This document shows, one piece after another, positions 25,293-33,920 of a stretch of 64,000 nucleotides of DNA. The position numbers were made by a program, and so were the translations under genes. The notes beneath the pieces are model-generated. The model worked only from the letters and a program-made list of their open reading frames with translations, was not told the DNA's origin and searched no databases. Origin of the DNA: G963422745 sp965214285 (GTDB taxonomy: Bacteria > Actinomycetota > Acidimicrobiia > Acidimicrobiales > Aldehydirespiratoraceae). Position 1 is the first letter of the stretch. Each line of letters opens with the position of its first letter. The stretch is from NCBI GenBank assembly GCA_965214285.1, contig OZ243946.1, positions 1,426,001 through 1,490,000 on the forward strand. Direction: 5' to 3'.

Positions 25293-25589
25293 TGCCGGAC
25301 CTTCGTCGGGTTTGCGGGCCGGTTGTGGGCCGGTTGCCCCGTTTTTGGGGGGCGGCGGGGCTGTTCAAGGCCCCGAAATCTGGTCTCTCTCTTTGAGGGC
25401 CGCGGTTTCACGGAGTTCGGGCAGACAGTTCGCTGCTGCTCGACTCGCCGCCGCGGGGCCGAGACTGTCGTCGCCTTGAAAGCTCCGGCGTCACGGCCCG
25501 CAGACCCTTCTTCGATGAGGGTGTCTGCTCGTCTGCGCCGTCTTGCTTCAGCGAACTGTCCACGATTTCTGTCGCCGGAAACCGTTGCG

Positions 25590-25627
25590 CAGGCCGGCTG
25601 CTGGTTACCCTGGCAGCAGCCGGCCTG
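25590..25627. terminator. Strong hairpin, 14-bp perfect stem
   Basis: CAGGCCGGCTGCTG (25590-25603) pairs with 25614-25627 across a 10-nt loop. No T-tract follows, so a rho-independent terminator role is uncertain; it is the strongest of five hairpins in 25590-25804. Confidence 0.5.
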
Positions 25628-25673
25628 CCTGCGCATTGAGGGTCTCCTATCTCTCGACACTTGATAAGCGGGC

Positions 25674-25804
25674 AGGCCGGCTTGTCTCTGCCGGCCTTGT
25701 CTTCCGTGTTGCCGAGGCTGTGTGCGTCGGCGGTGTCTCCGCCGGCTGAGGGTCGTCTCAGCCGGCGTGTCTCGGAATGTCCACGCCGTCCCGTCCGTGG
25801 ACAT
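25674..25804. repeat. Cluster of four further perfect hairpins
   Basis: Stems are AGGCCGGC at 25674-25681 / 25690-25697, CGGCGG at 25728-25733 / 25739-25744, GCCGGCTGAG at 25741-25750 / 25757-25766, and ATGTCCACG at 25777-25785 / 25796-25804. The second and third overlap and would be alternative folds. The cluster suggests a structured transcript or a protein-binding region. Confidence 0.5.
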
Positions 25805-26177
25805 CCCTGCTGCCCAAGGCCACCTCAGCCGCCATGCCCGAGAACATCTGCGACCCCCGCGGCCCAGGATCATCCGAGCCGCCATGCCAGCGACAGCCCC
25901 GCCGGCCCGCGCCCCCATGAACGGCAAAGCCGTCGTGTCTGTGAAACGCGGTGCCGCCGCCGCCGGCACTGGCCTCGCCAAACGCGACAACGACCCAACC
26001 GGATGGATGCCCCAGGTGGCCGCGGTTCGCTGAAGTCCTGCTGATCGGCGTGGCCGTCTGGCTGCAGATGGCGGAGAAGTTGCCGCAAGGGACGAATTCA
26101 GCACCGCGCTGGCCGGACCCGGGTGCAACAGAGGCGAGACAGGCGGAGCAGCCGGCTCGAAGGCCTAGCCTGGAGAC

Positions 26178-26846
26178 GTGACCGACACCGCCCAAGTTAC
26201 CGACACGGCCCCCTCAGCCGACGATGCCCAAGCGACCGACACCGCCGTCGTGATGATCGTGACCGACGCGGCGCGGGCCACCGTGCTCGACATCCGCTCC
26301 AAGGAGGACGACGCCGAGTCGCTGGGCCTGCGCGTGGAGGTAACGGGCGCCACAGGCGTCGACTACACCTATGACCTGTCGCTGGAGCCGGTCGCCGAGG
26401 CCGCCGCCGACGACCACGTCCACACCCACGAGGGGCTCAGCGTCATCATCCCCGCCCGCAGCGTGGACGCCATGCGCGGCGCCACCCTGGACCTGCCCTC
26501 GGTGGCCGGCCAGGGCGGGCTGGTGATCCGCAACCCGAACCGCCCCAACCCGCTGGGCGACATGGGCTCGCTGGAGCTCACCGGCGACGCCGCCAACAAG
26601 GTCCGCATCCTGCTGGCCGAGCGGATCAACCCGGCGCTGGCCGCGCACGGCGGCTACGCCGAGCTGGTCGGCGTGACTGACGACAAGGCGTTCGTCACCA
26701 TGGGCGGCGGCTGCCAGGGCTGTGCGATGAGCGCCGCCACCCTGCGAGAGGGCATCTCCAAGGCGATCCTCGAGGCGGTCCCCGAGATCGCCGAGGTGGT
26801 CGACACCACCGACCACGAGCAGGGCGAGAACCCCTACTACACCTGA
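26178..26846 (+). CDS. nfuA: NfuA-like Fe-S cluster carrier
   Basis: This 222-residue protein has a degenerate A-type (HesB-like) carrier fold at residues 20-125, followed by a NifU C-terminal domain (about 140-205) with the cluster-binding CxxC in GGGCQGCAMS. It delivers 4Fe-4S clusters to apo-proteins in the cytoplasm. The GTG at 26178 has TAGCCT at 26165-26170, 7 nt upstream, so the mRNA is probably leaderless. It is convergent with dxs, itself in a pathway with Fe-S enzymes (IspG/IspH), though that adjacency may be chance. Confidence 0.85.
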   Translation: MTDTAQVTDTAPSADDAQATDTAVVMIVTDAARATVLDIRSKEDDAESLGLRVEVTGATGVDYTYDLSLEPVAEAAADDHVHTHEGLSVIIPARSVDAMRGATLDLPSVAGQGGLVIRNPNRPNPLGDMGSLELTGDAANKVRILLAERINPALAAHGGYAELVGVTDDKAFVTMGGGCQGCAMSAATLREGISKAILEAVPEIAEVVDTTDHEQGENPYYT

Positions 26847-26939
26847 GCCGGTTGTCTCGCCGGCGGACTCTTCACCGGGCGGGCTCGCAGCCAGCCGGCC
26901 CGTGCCGCCCCGCCTGACTGACGCTGCGCCTGGCGCCTG

Positions 26940-28811
26940 TCAGCCTCGCTCGGCCAGCAGCTCGCGGACCACGCCTGCGACGCCCGCCGTGTCGAGGCCG
27001 AGCTCGGCGTGGATCCCCTCGGGTTGACCGTGGCCGATGTAGTCCTTGGGCGTGCCCAGCACCACCACCTGCGGACCGCCTGCCGGGGCATCGTCGCCAG
27101 CGTCGCCCTGCAGGCCGGCCGGCGAGCCGAGCAGGTCGCGCACCGCTGAGCCTGCGCCGCCGTCGCGCAGCCCGTCCTCGACGGTGACCACCAGCGAGTG
27201 CGCCGCCGCGTCGTCGATCATCGCCGGGTCGAGCGGCATCACCAGACGCGGGTCGTACACCGTGGCCTCGATCCCCGCCGCGGCGAGCAGCTCCGCGGCG
27301 CCGCGAGCAGCGCCGAGCATCTGCCCGAAGCCCAGGATCGCCACCGAGCCGTCGCCGCTGCGCACCTTGCGGGCGGCCAGCCCCGAGCCGACCTCGCCCT
27401 CGGCCGCCTGAGGCGCATCGCCGCGCGACCAGCGGATCGCCACCGGGCCGTCGTCGAGATCCATGGCGTCGGCCATCATCTGCTGCAGCTCCTGATAGCT
27501 GGACGGCGCGAACACGGTCATGCCCGGCACCTTGGTGAGCAGCACCAGATCCCAGAGCCCGTGATGCGACGCCCCGTCGGGGCCGGTTATGCCCGCCCGG
27601 TCGATGCACAGGATCACCGGCGCGCCGTGCAGGCCGGCGTCGAGGTTCACCTGGTCGAAAGCCCTCGACAGGAAGGTCGAGTAGACCGCGATCAGCGGCC
27701 GCAGCCCGGCCATCGCCATGCCGGTGGCGGCGGTCACGGCGTGCTGCTCGGCGATGCCCACGTCGATGCAGCGATCCCCGAAGCGCTCCCGGAACGGCAG
27801 CAGGCCCGTGGAGTCGGGCATGGCCGCGGTGATCGCCACAAGCTCGGGGTGCTGGTCGCCGAGCTTCACCAGCATCTCCGAGAAGGCCGCCGTGTAGGAG
27901 CCGCTCTTGACCGAGCCGGTGTCGTGCATGTTCTTGATGTGGTCGTTCTCCGCCGGCGCGTAGCCGCGGCCCTTCTGGGTGAGCACGTGGACCAGAGTCG
28001 GGCCGTCGAACTCGGCCGCGTTCTGGAGCGCCTCCTCCAGCGAGGCGATGTCGTGGCCGTCGAAAGGCCCGGTGTAGCGGATGCCCAGGTTCTCGAAGAA
28101 CGCCGGCGGCTCCCACATCTCGCGCACCGCGGCCTTCGACATCTTCAGCCCCAGCGTGATCTGCTCGCCGACCCAGGGGATCCGCTCGGCGATCTCCTCG
28201 ATACGGGCCTGGCGGCGCATGTAGGTGGGGTTGCTGCGGATCTTCACCAGGCTCTCGGAGAGCTTGGAGACGGTCGGCGCATAGGAGCGGCCGTTGTCGT
28301 TGAGCACGATCACTACGTCGCGGCCGCTGTGGCCCAGGTTGTTGAGCCCCTCGAAGGCCATGCCGCCGGTCAGGGCGCCGTCGCCCACCACGGCCACCAC
28401 CCGGCGGCGCTCGTCGTTGGCGTGAAATGCGGTGGCCAGGCCGAAGGCGTAGCTCAGGGCGGTGGATGCGTGGCTGTTCTCGATCCAGTCGTGTTCGGAC
28501 TCGGCCCGGCTCGGGTATCCCGACAGCCCGCCGGCGCTGCGCAGGCCCGCGAAGTCGGCGGCGCGGCCGGTGAGGATCTTGTGGACGTATGCCTGGTGGC
28601 CGGTGTCCCACAGGATCGGGTCGTGCGGCGAGCGGAACACCCGGTGCAAAGCGATCGACAGCTCCACCGCCCCCAGGTTGGACCCGAGATGCCCGCCGTG
28701 GCGGTCGACGGCGGAGATCACGAGGTGCCTGATCTGCTCGGCGAGGTCGTCGAGCTCCTCGTAGCTGCGCCCGATGAGGTCTTCGGGGCCGGTTAGAGCG
28801 TCGAGGAGCAT
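26940..28811 (-). CDS. dxs: 1-deoxy-D-xylulose-5-phosphate synthase
   Basis: This 623-residue enzyme, of typical length, condenses pyruvate and glyceraldehyde-3-phosphate to open the MEP isoprenoid pathway. The thiamine diphosphate motif runs GDGALTGGMAFEGLNN to LNDNG. Substrate-site segments include HLGSNLGAVELSIALH, DCSI-like DVGIAEQHAVTAATGMA and the late transketolase segment. The ATG at 28811 is preceded by TAGCCT (28819-28824) at 7 nt. Longer upstream frames are shadow sequence over the divergent tldD promoter. Confidence 0.95.
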   Translation of the reverse strand: MLLDALTGPEDLIGRSYEELDDLAEQIRHLVISAVDRHGGHLGSNLGAVELSIALHRVFRSPHDPILWDTGHQAYVHKILTGRAADFAGLRSAGGLSGYPSRAESEHDWIENSHASTALSYAFGLATAFHANDERRRVVAVVGDGALTGGMAFEGLNNLGHSGRDVVIVLNDNGRSYAPTVSKLSESLVKIRSNPTYMRRQARIEEIAERIPWVGEQITLGLKMSKAAVREMWEPPAFFENLGIRYTGPFDGHDIASLEEALQNAAEFDGPTLVHVLTQKGRGYAPAENDHIKNMHDTGSVKSGSYTAAFSEMLVKLGDQHPELVAITAAMPDSTGLLPFRERFGDRCIDVGIAEQHAVTAATGMAMAGLRPLIAVYSTFLSRAFDQVNLDAGLHGAPVILCIDRAGITGPDGASHHGLWDLVLLTKVPGMTVFAPSSYQELQQMMADAMDLDDGPVAIRWSRGDAPQAAEGEVGSGLAARKVRSGDGSVAILGFGQMLGAARGAAELLAAAGIEATVYDPRLVMPLDPAMIDDAAAHSLVVTVEDGLRDGGAGSAVRDLLGSPAGLQGDAGDDAPAGGPQVVVLGTPKDYIGHGQPEGIHAELGLDTAGVAGVVRELLAERG

Positions 28812-28955
28812 CGCAGCGAGGCTACCTCTTCTTGCGGCGTCTTCTTGTGGCCTTGCCGGCCGCGGCATCGGCTGTGAATCCGGGGCGGCTGGCCGGCACC
28901 CGATGGCCGTACCATGGCCGCTGGACAGCCGTCGACACCCGACATCGGAGGACCC

Positions 28956-30347
28956 GTGATCGACCACGACATCGTCAACCGCACCCTGGCCACGGCCCTG
29001 CACAACGGCGGCGACTTCGCCGAGCTGTTCGCCGAGGACAAGCGCTCCTCGTCGGCGGTGTTCGACGACGGGCGAGTCGAGGAGCTGACCAGCGGCCGCG
29101 ACCGCGGGGTCGGCATCCGGGTGGTGGTCGGCGAGACCACCGGCTTCGCCCACACCGCCGATCTCAGCGAGAAGGGGCTGCAAGCCGCTGCGCAGACCGC
29201 GGCCGCGGCGGCCCGCGACGGCGGGGGAGGAGTCCGCGAGATCGCCGTGGCGCCGATCGATGTGGCCCGCGACCCCGAGCCGCGCATCCTGCCGGGCGAC
29301 GTGGCCAAGTCCGCCAAGGTCGCCCTGCTGGTCGCCGCCGACGAAGCCGCCCGGGCCTCGGGCTCGGCGATCACCCAGGTCTCGGCCCGCTACGGCGACA
29401 GCCGCCGGCGCATCCTGGTCGCCAACTCCGACGGCCTCCTCGCCCAAGACGACCAGGTCCGCACCCTGTTCTCGGTGTCGTGCGTGGCCAGCGGCGACAC
29501 CGGCATGCAGACCGGCCGCGAATCGACCGGCCGCACCGTCGGCTTCGAGCTCTTCGACGAGACCGACGTCGCCGACATGGCACGGCGCGCCGCCAAGCGT
29601 GCGCTCGTCAAGCTCGCCGCCCGGCCCGCGCCCTCGGGCTCGATGCCGGTCGTGGTCGGCCCCGGCGGCGGCGGGGTGCTGTTCCACGAGGCCTGCGGGC
29701 ACGGCCTGGAGGCAGACCTGGTGGCCAAGTCCGCCTCGGTGTTCGCCGGCCGCGTCGGCGAGCAGGTGGCGGCCCCGTCAGTCACCCTCATCGACGACGG
29801 CACCATGCACGGCGAGTGGGGCCACTACGCCATCGACGACGAAGGCCGCCCCGCGGCGCGCAACGTGCTGATCCAAGACGGCGTGCTCAGCGACTACATG
29901 TGGGACCGCCTGCGGGCCGCCAAGCAGGCCAGGGCGAGTTCGGGCAACGGCCGCCGCCAGAGCTACCAGCACCTGCCGATGGTGCGCATGACCAACACCT
30001 ACATCACCGCCGGCAGCGACGACCCCGCGGCCATCGTGGCCGGCACCGATCACGGGGTCTACGTGGCGCAGCTCGGCGGCGGCCAGGTCAACACCGCCAC
30101 CGGCGACTTCGTGTTCGGCATGACCGAGGCGTACCTGATCGAAGGCGGCGAGATCGCCGAGCCGATCCGCGAAGGCAACCTGATCGGCAACGGGCCTGAG
30201 GTGCTGACGCGCATCGAGGCGATCGGAAACGACTTCGCCATGGGCTCGCCGGGCACCTGCGGCAAGGACGGCCAGGGCGTCCCCGTGGGCGACGGCACGC
30301 CGACGCTGCGGGTCAGCCGGCTCACCGTCGGCGGCACCGCGGCATGA
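28956..30347 (+). CDS. tldD: TldD metalloprotease subunit
   Basis: This 463-residue subunit of the TldD/TldE zinc protease, which processes modified peptides, carries the HExxxH zinc motif as HEACGHGLEAD (about residue 246). The C-terminal half has the conserved YQHLPMVRMTNTYI region. The start is the GTG at 28956, preceded by GGAGG at 28947-28951. The stop overlaps the tldE ATG (ATGA). The usual partner natural product or RiPP genes are not in this window. Confidence 0.93.
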   Translation: MIDHDIVNRTLATALHNGGDFAELFAEDKRSSSAVFDDGRVEELTSGRDRGVGIRVVVGETTGFAHTADLSEKGLQAAAQTAAAAARDGGGGVREIAVAPIDVARDPEPRILPGDVAKSAKVALLVAADEAARASGSAITQVSARYGDSRRRILVANSDGLLAQDDQVRTLFSVSCVASGDTGMQTGRESTGRTVGFELFDETDVADMARRAAKRALVKLAARPAPSGSMPVVVGPGGGGVLFHEACGHGLEADLVAKSASVFAGRVGEQVAAPSVTLIDDGTMHGEWGHYAIDDEGRPAARNVLIQDGVLSDYMWDRLRAAKQARASSGNGRRQSYQHLPMVRMTNTYITAGSDDPAAIVAGTDHGVYVAQLGGGQVNTATGDFVFGMTEAYLIEGGEIAEPIREGNLIGNGPEVLTRIEAIGNDFAMGSPGTCGKDGQGVPVGDGTPTLRVSRLTVGGTAA

Positions 30348-31675
30348 GCGAGCTGCTCGAGCTCGCCGAGCGGGTCGCGGGCTGGGCGGCGCACGGCGAG
30401 GAGGTCGAGGCCTATGTGGTGCGGGGCCGCGAGACCGAGATCCGCGCCTACGGCGGCGAGGTCGAGTCGCTGACCAGCGCCGAGGCCGCCGGCATCGGGG
30501 TGCGCGTGGTGGCAGGCGGCCGCCAGGGGTACGCCTATGCGGGCGCCCTCGACAGTCCCGAGGACACGCTGCGCGAGGCCCGCGACAACGCCGAGTTCGC
30601 GAGCGTCGACGAGTTCAACGGCCTGGCACGGCCCGACGGCGTGGCCCAGGCAGAGCTCAGCCTCTACAGCGAGTCGCTGGCCGCCTTCAGCACCGACGAC
30701 AAGGTCGCCATGGCCATCGAGCTCGAGCGTGCCGCCCTGGCCGCCGATCCTCGCATCGCCATCGAGTCCGCCGAGTACGTCGACTCGATCCACGAGTCCG
30801 CCGTGGCCACCTCCACCGGCATCTCCGCTGCCGGCCGCGAGACCGGCTGCTTCGTGTCGGCCTATGCGATGGCCACCGAGAACGGCGAGACCCAGACCGG
30901 CTTCGGCTACTCGCTGGGCCGCGAGCCCTCCGAGATCGACGTGGGCGCCGCGGCGGCGGACTCGGTGATGCGCGCGGTGCGCCTGCTGGGCGCTACCAAG
31001 CCGCCCACCGAACGGCTCACCGTGCTGCTCGACCCCTGGGTCAGCGCTCAGTTGCTGGGCATCGTCGGCCACACCCTGACCGGCGAGGCCGTGCAGAAGG
31101 GCCGCTCGCTGTTCGCCGAGCGGGTGGGCGAGCAGGTGGCGGCGCAGTCGTTCACGCTCGTCGACGACGCCACCGACCCCGAGGCGTTCAGCGCCTCGAC
31201 CACCGACGGCGAAGGCCTGGCGACCCGGCCGACCGCCCTCATCAGCGACGGGGTACTCAACGGCTTCCTGCACAACAGCTACTCCGCTCGCCGCGGCGGG
31301 GTCGCCTCCACCGGCTCGGCGGTGCGGGGCTTCACGAGCGCACCCGGGGTGGGGGCGCTGGCGCTGTCGCTGACCCCCGGCAGCCGCAGCCAGGAGGAGC
31401 TCATCGCTGGCATCGACAACGGCTTTTGGGTGCAGGGCGTGGTGGGCCTGCACTCGGGCGTCAACCCGGTGTCGGGCGACTTCTCCACCGGCGCCGAGGG
31501 CCTGCGGATACGGTCCGGCGAGCCTGCCGAGCCGATCCGCGAGGTGACCATCGCCTCCACGCTGCAGCGCCTGCTGGCCGACATCGCGGCCATCGGCGGC
31601 GACGTGGCCCGGCTGCCGATGACCGCGGCCGGCGTCAGCATCGTCATCGACGACGTGACCATGTCGGGCATCTGA
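30344..31675 (+). CDS. tldE: TldE/PmbA protease subunit
   Basis: This 443-residue partner of TldD lacks the HExxxH motif, as expected. Conserved parts are the N-terminal ETEIRAYGGEVESLTSAE segment and the C-terminal GVNPVSGDFSTGAEGLRI segment. ATGA coupling with tldD is present. A 16-bp tandem duplication (31661-31676 and 31678-31693, ATGTCGGGCATCTGAG) repeats the last codons and stop just after the gene. Confidence 0.93.
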   Translation: MSELLELAERVAGWAAHGEEVEAYVVRGRETEIRAYGGEVESLTSAEAAGIGVRVVAGGRQGYAYAGALDSPEDTLREARDNAEFASVDEFNGLARPDGVAQAELSLYSESLAAFSTDDKVAMAIELERAALAADPRIAIESAEYVDSIHESAVATSTGISAAGRETGCFVSAYAMATENGETQTGFGYSLGREPSEIDVGAAAADSVMRAVRLLGATKPPTERLTVLLDPWVSAQLLGIVGHTLTGEAVQKGRSLFAERVGEQVAAQSFTLVDDATDPEAFSASTTDGEGLATRPTALISDGVLNGFLHNSYSARRGGVASTGSAVRGFTSAPGVGALALSLTPGSRSQEELIAGIDNGFWVQGVVGLHSGVNPVSGDFSTGAEGLRIRSGEPAEPIREVTIASTLQRLLADIAAIGGDVARLPMTAAGVSIVIDDVTMSGI

Positions 31676-31732
31676 GGATGTCGGGCATCTGAGCGCCGAG
31701 ACCGCTGAGGACGCCGGGGACGCGGGGATCGC

Positions 31733-32530
31733 GTGGAGACACTGCAGGCCATAGTCCTGGGCGTCGTGCAGGGCCTGTCGGAGTTCCTGCCGATCTCCTC
31801 GAGCGGCCATCTCGAGCTGACCCGCTGGGCGTTCGGCTGGGACGCCCTGGACTCCGAGACCGAGACCGCCTTCGACGTGGCCGTGCACCTCGGCACGCTG
31901 TGCGGCGCGCTGGCCTACCTGCGCCGTGACGTGGCCCGCTACACGGTGGCCGGGCTGAGCGTGCTGCGCGGCCAGCCGCTAGGCAGCGACGGGCGGGTCG
32001 CCTGGTCGCTTGTGCTCTCGGCGGTGCCGGCGGGTGTGGTCGGGGTGCTGGTCGAGTCGTACCGCAGCGACGCCGTGTGGCTGATCGCGGTGATGCTGAT
32101 CGTGTTCGGGCTGATCCTGGCGGCGGCGGACCGCATGGCGGGCACCCGCGGCATCGAGGATTTCGGCTGGCGCGCCGCGCTGGCCCTGGGCGCCGCTCAG
32201 GCGCTGGCCCTGCAGCCTGGGGTGTCGCGCAGCGGGGTGACCATCACGCTGGGCCGGGTGCTCGGCTTCGAGCGCGGCGCGGCGGCGCGTGTGGCGTTCC
32301 TGATGAGCCTGCCGGTCATCGCCGGCGCGGGCGTCTACGCGCTGGCCGACGCCTCGATCCCGTCGTCGTTCGTGCCGGCGTTCCTGTGGGGGACGGCGGC
32401 ATCGGCGCTCACCGGCTGGGTCGCCGTGTGGGGGACGCTGCGCCTGGTGCAGACCCGCAGCTTCACGCCGTTCGTGGCTTACCGGGTGCTGCTGGGGACC
32501 GTGGTGCTGGCGGTGCTGGCGCTGGGCTGA
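31733..32530 (+). CDS. uppP: Undecaprenyl-diphosphate phosphatase (BacA type)
   Basis: This 265-residue integral membrane enzyme recycles the undecaprenyl carrier for cell-wall synthesis. Motifs are VVQGLSEFLPISSSGHLEL (Glu-rich motif 1 with the catalytic EFLPISSSGH) and PGVSRSGVTITLGRVLGFER (motif 2), with about seven hydrophobic segments. It starts at GTG 31733, 57 nt after tldE, so it may be read with the tldDE transcript. Confidence 0.95.
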   Translation: METLQAIVLGVVQGLSEFLPISSSGHLELTRWAFGWDALDSETETAFDVAVHLGTLCGALAYLRRDVARYTVAGLSVLRGQPLGSDGRVAWSLVLSAVPAGVVGVLVESYRSDAVWLIAVMLIVFGLILAAADRMAGTRGIEDFGWRAALALGAAQALALQPGVSRSGVTITLGRVLGFERGAAARVAFLMSLPVIAGAGVYALADASIPSSFVPAFLWGTAASALTGWVAVWGTLRLVQTRSFTPFVAYRVLLGTVVLAVLALG

Positions 32531-32555
32531 CCCTGGGCCTGCGCTGGGCTGAAGC

Positions 32556-32573
32556 CAGGCCGGTGCCGGCCTG
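32556..32573. terminator. Bidirectional terminator-like hairpin
   Basis: CAGGCCGG / CCGGCCTG palindrome between the convergent uppP and SAF-domain genes. It is followed on the plus strand by a T-rich stretch at 32590-32597, so it could end both transcripts. Confidence 0.5.
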
Positions 32574-32598
32574 ACCCTGGGCCTGCTGGGTTTGTTTG

Positions 32599-33198
32599 TC
32601 AGGGGCCGTTGAGCGACACCGCCACGCCGCCCCGCCCGAGCTCGACGACCACCGGCCCCGGCCTCTGCACGCCGACGGTCACCGCCCCCTCATGGGCGGC
32701 GACGACCAGGCCGCTGCCCACCAGGCGCCCGTTGAGCAGGGCGTACAACTCCACCCGGTCGCCCACCACGAAGATGTCCTCGTCCACGTCCACGGTCACC
32801 GCGGAGTGCCCCGCGGGGATCAGCGAGGTCACGGTGCTGTCGTCACGGCCCACGAGCCGTGCGTCGCGCAGGATCTCGCCCGCCGCATGAGCCACCGTCA
32901 CCCGCGCCCCGACCGGCGACTCGGCCGTGGCGTCGGCAGGGGTGAGCGCCGCCGGAGCGGGCCGGGCGACCACGTCGCCGGTGGCGATCTCGGCGCCCGC
33001 GGGCAGCGGCGTCGCCGCCACCCACACGGTGCGGTCGGGGTCCCACTGCTCAGCGGCCTGGTCAGCGGCGGTGCGGGCACGGTTGACGGTTGTGGCCAGC
33101 ACGATCACCGCCACGACCGCCAGGCCGCGGCGCACGATCTGCCAGCGGCGCAGGCTGTGGCGCAGCCTGCCGAGCACGACTTCCGGGTTCCTTTGCAT
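32599..33198 (-). CDS. SAF-domain (CpaB/RcpC-like) membrane protein
   Basis: This 199-residue protein has one N-terminal membrane helix (about residues 24-40, RGLAVVAVIVLATTV) and then a SAF-type domain (WVAATPLPAGAEIATGDVV). A second half resembles the RcpC/CpaB region (GDRVELYALLNG). CpaB proteins help assemble Flp/tad pili; no other pilus gene is in this window, so the role is open. An AGAGGA ribosome site precedes the ATG at 33198. It lies downstream of the FmdB gene on the same strand. Confidence 0.7.
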   Translation of the reverse strand: MQRNPEVVLGRLRHSLRRWQIVRRGLAVVAVIVLATTVNRARTAADQAAEQWDPDRTVWVAATPLPAGAEIATGDVVARPAPAALTPADATAESPVGARVTVAHAAGEILRDARLVGRDDSTVTSLIPAGHSAVTVDVDEDIFVVGDRVELYALLNGRLVGSGLVVAAHEGAVTVGVQRPGPVVVELGRGGVAVSLNGP

Positions 33199-33278
33199 CA
33201 CAGCTTCCTCTCACGGGGTTCTCGGCTGCGGGGAAGCTGCGGGGAAGCGTTGCGGGGAGGGGCTCGGGAGGCCCCGAG

Positions 33279-33680
33279 TCAGACGGGGCTGGCGTCCTTG
33301 ACCTTGGATGCCGACTTCGCAGCCGACGCCGACTTCGCAGGCGCCTCCGAGCCTGATCCCGCCGCCGACGACTCAGAGGACGACCCGTTGGATGACGATT
33401 TCGATGCTGCTTTGTCTGCGGAACCGTCAGAAGCTGTGTCCGCGGGGCTCTCCGACTTCGATTTCGAGCCTCGCGAGCGGGCACCGTGGTCGTTGGTGTA
33501 GAAGCCGTCGCCCTTGAAGGAGATGCCGACCTTGGAGAAGACCTTGCGCACCGCAGCACCGCAGGCCTCGGTGTCGCCGTCGTGTACCTGCGGGCACACC
33601 GCCAGCGGTTCGTCGCTGAAGGACTGCCACATCTCGAACATCTCGCCGGTTCGCTCGCATCGGTAGTCGTAGTTCGGCAC
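33279..33680 (-). CDS. FmdB-family zinc-ribbon-like protein with Ser/Lys-rich tail
   Basis: This 133-residue protein has an N-terminal 70-residue FmdB regulatory-protein domain (MPNYDYRCERTGEMFE ... FKGDGFYTND). The usual zinc ribbon CxxC...CxxC is incomplete: the second Cys is Thr (CERT) and the distal pair is spread out (CPQV, later EACG). The tail is low-complexity Ser/Ala/Lys/Glu. The GTG start at 33680 is 8 nt after a TAGCCT box (33689-33694). The family is named for a putative formamidase regulator, but function is unknown. Confidence 0.75.
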   Translation of the reverse strand: MPNYDYRCERTGEMFEMWQSFSDEPLAVCPQVHDGDTEACGAAVRKVFSKVGISFKGDGFYTNDHGARSRGSKSKSESPADTASDGSADKAASKSSSNGSSSESSAAGSGSEAPAKSASAAKSASKVKDASPV

Positions 33681-33705
33681 GGCGGATCAGGCTAACGCCC
33701 ATGCC

Positions 33706-33870
33706 CGCCGACCACGCCCGCGTCTGGCGACCACGCCCGCGCCAGCCGACCACGCCCGCCCACAACCGAGCCTGCCGACCACGCCCGTGCCCGTCCGTGT
33801 CCTGCGACCACGCCAGCCGCGCCTGTTGACCACGCCCGCGCCCGCCCGCGTCCTGCGACCAGCCCGCCGG
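33706..33870. repeat. Degenerate short repeats (GACCACGCCCGC)
   Basis: About seven copies of a GACCACGCCCGC-like 12-mer, irregularly spaced, fill the region between the divergent fmdB-like and plsY genes. No frame through them looks coding. They might be regulator sites or a minisatellite. Confidence 0.6.
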
Positions 33871-33920
33871 ACCGCTGCGATGCCGCCGGCGGTGCCGCGG
33901 CCGGACCTACCATGGCCGGC

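Larger units (their letters stand above)
25293..26177. other. 885-bp gene-poor region with many inverted repeats
   Basis: I see no supported gene; frames on both strands are low-complexity. It contains a nested inverted repeat (GACAGTTCGCTG at 25424-25435 with its complement at 25549-25560, flanked by CGGTTTC/GAAACCG) and, further right, a cluster of perfect hairpins listed separately. The nfuA promoter is at its right end. Confidence 0.6.

Noticed and set aside
25235..26128. 297-codon minus-strand frame in the hairpin region
   Set aside because: Low-complexity Arg/Ala translation, no domain, no ribosome site or promoter, and it crosses several hairpins and the 3' end of the plus-strand ORF.
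30059..31888. Long minus-strand frame opposite tldE and uppP
   Set aside because: It lies exactly antisense to two well-conserved genes, and its His/Gly/Ala-rich translation is typical of GC-rich shadow frames.
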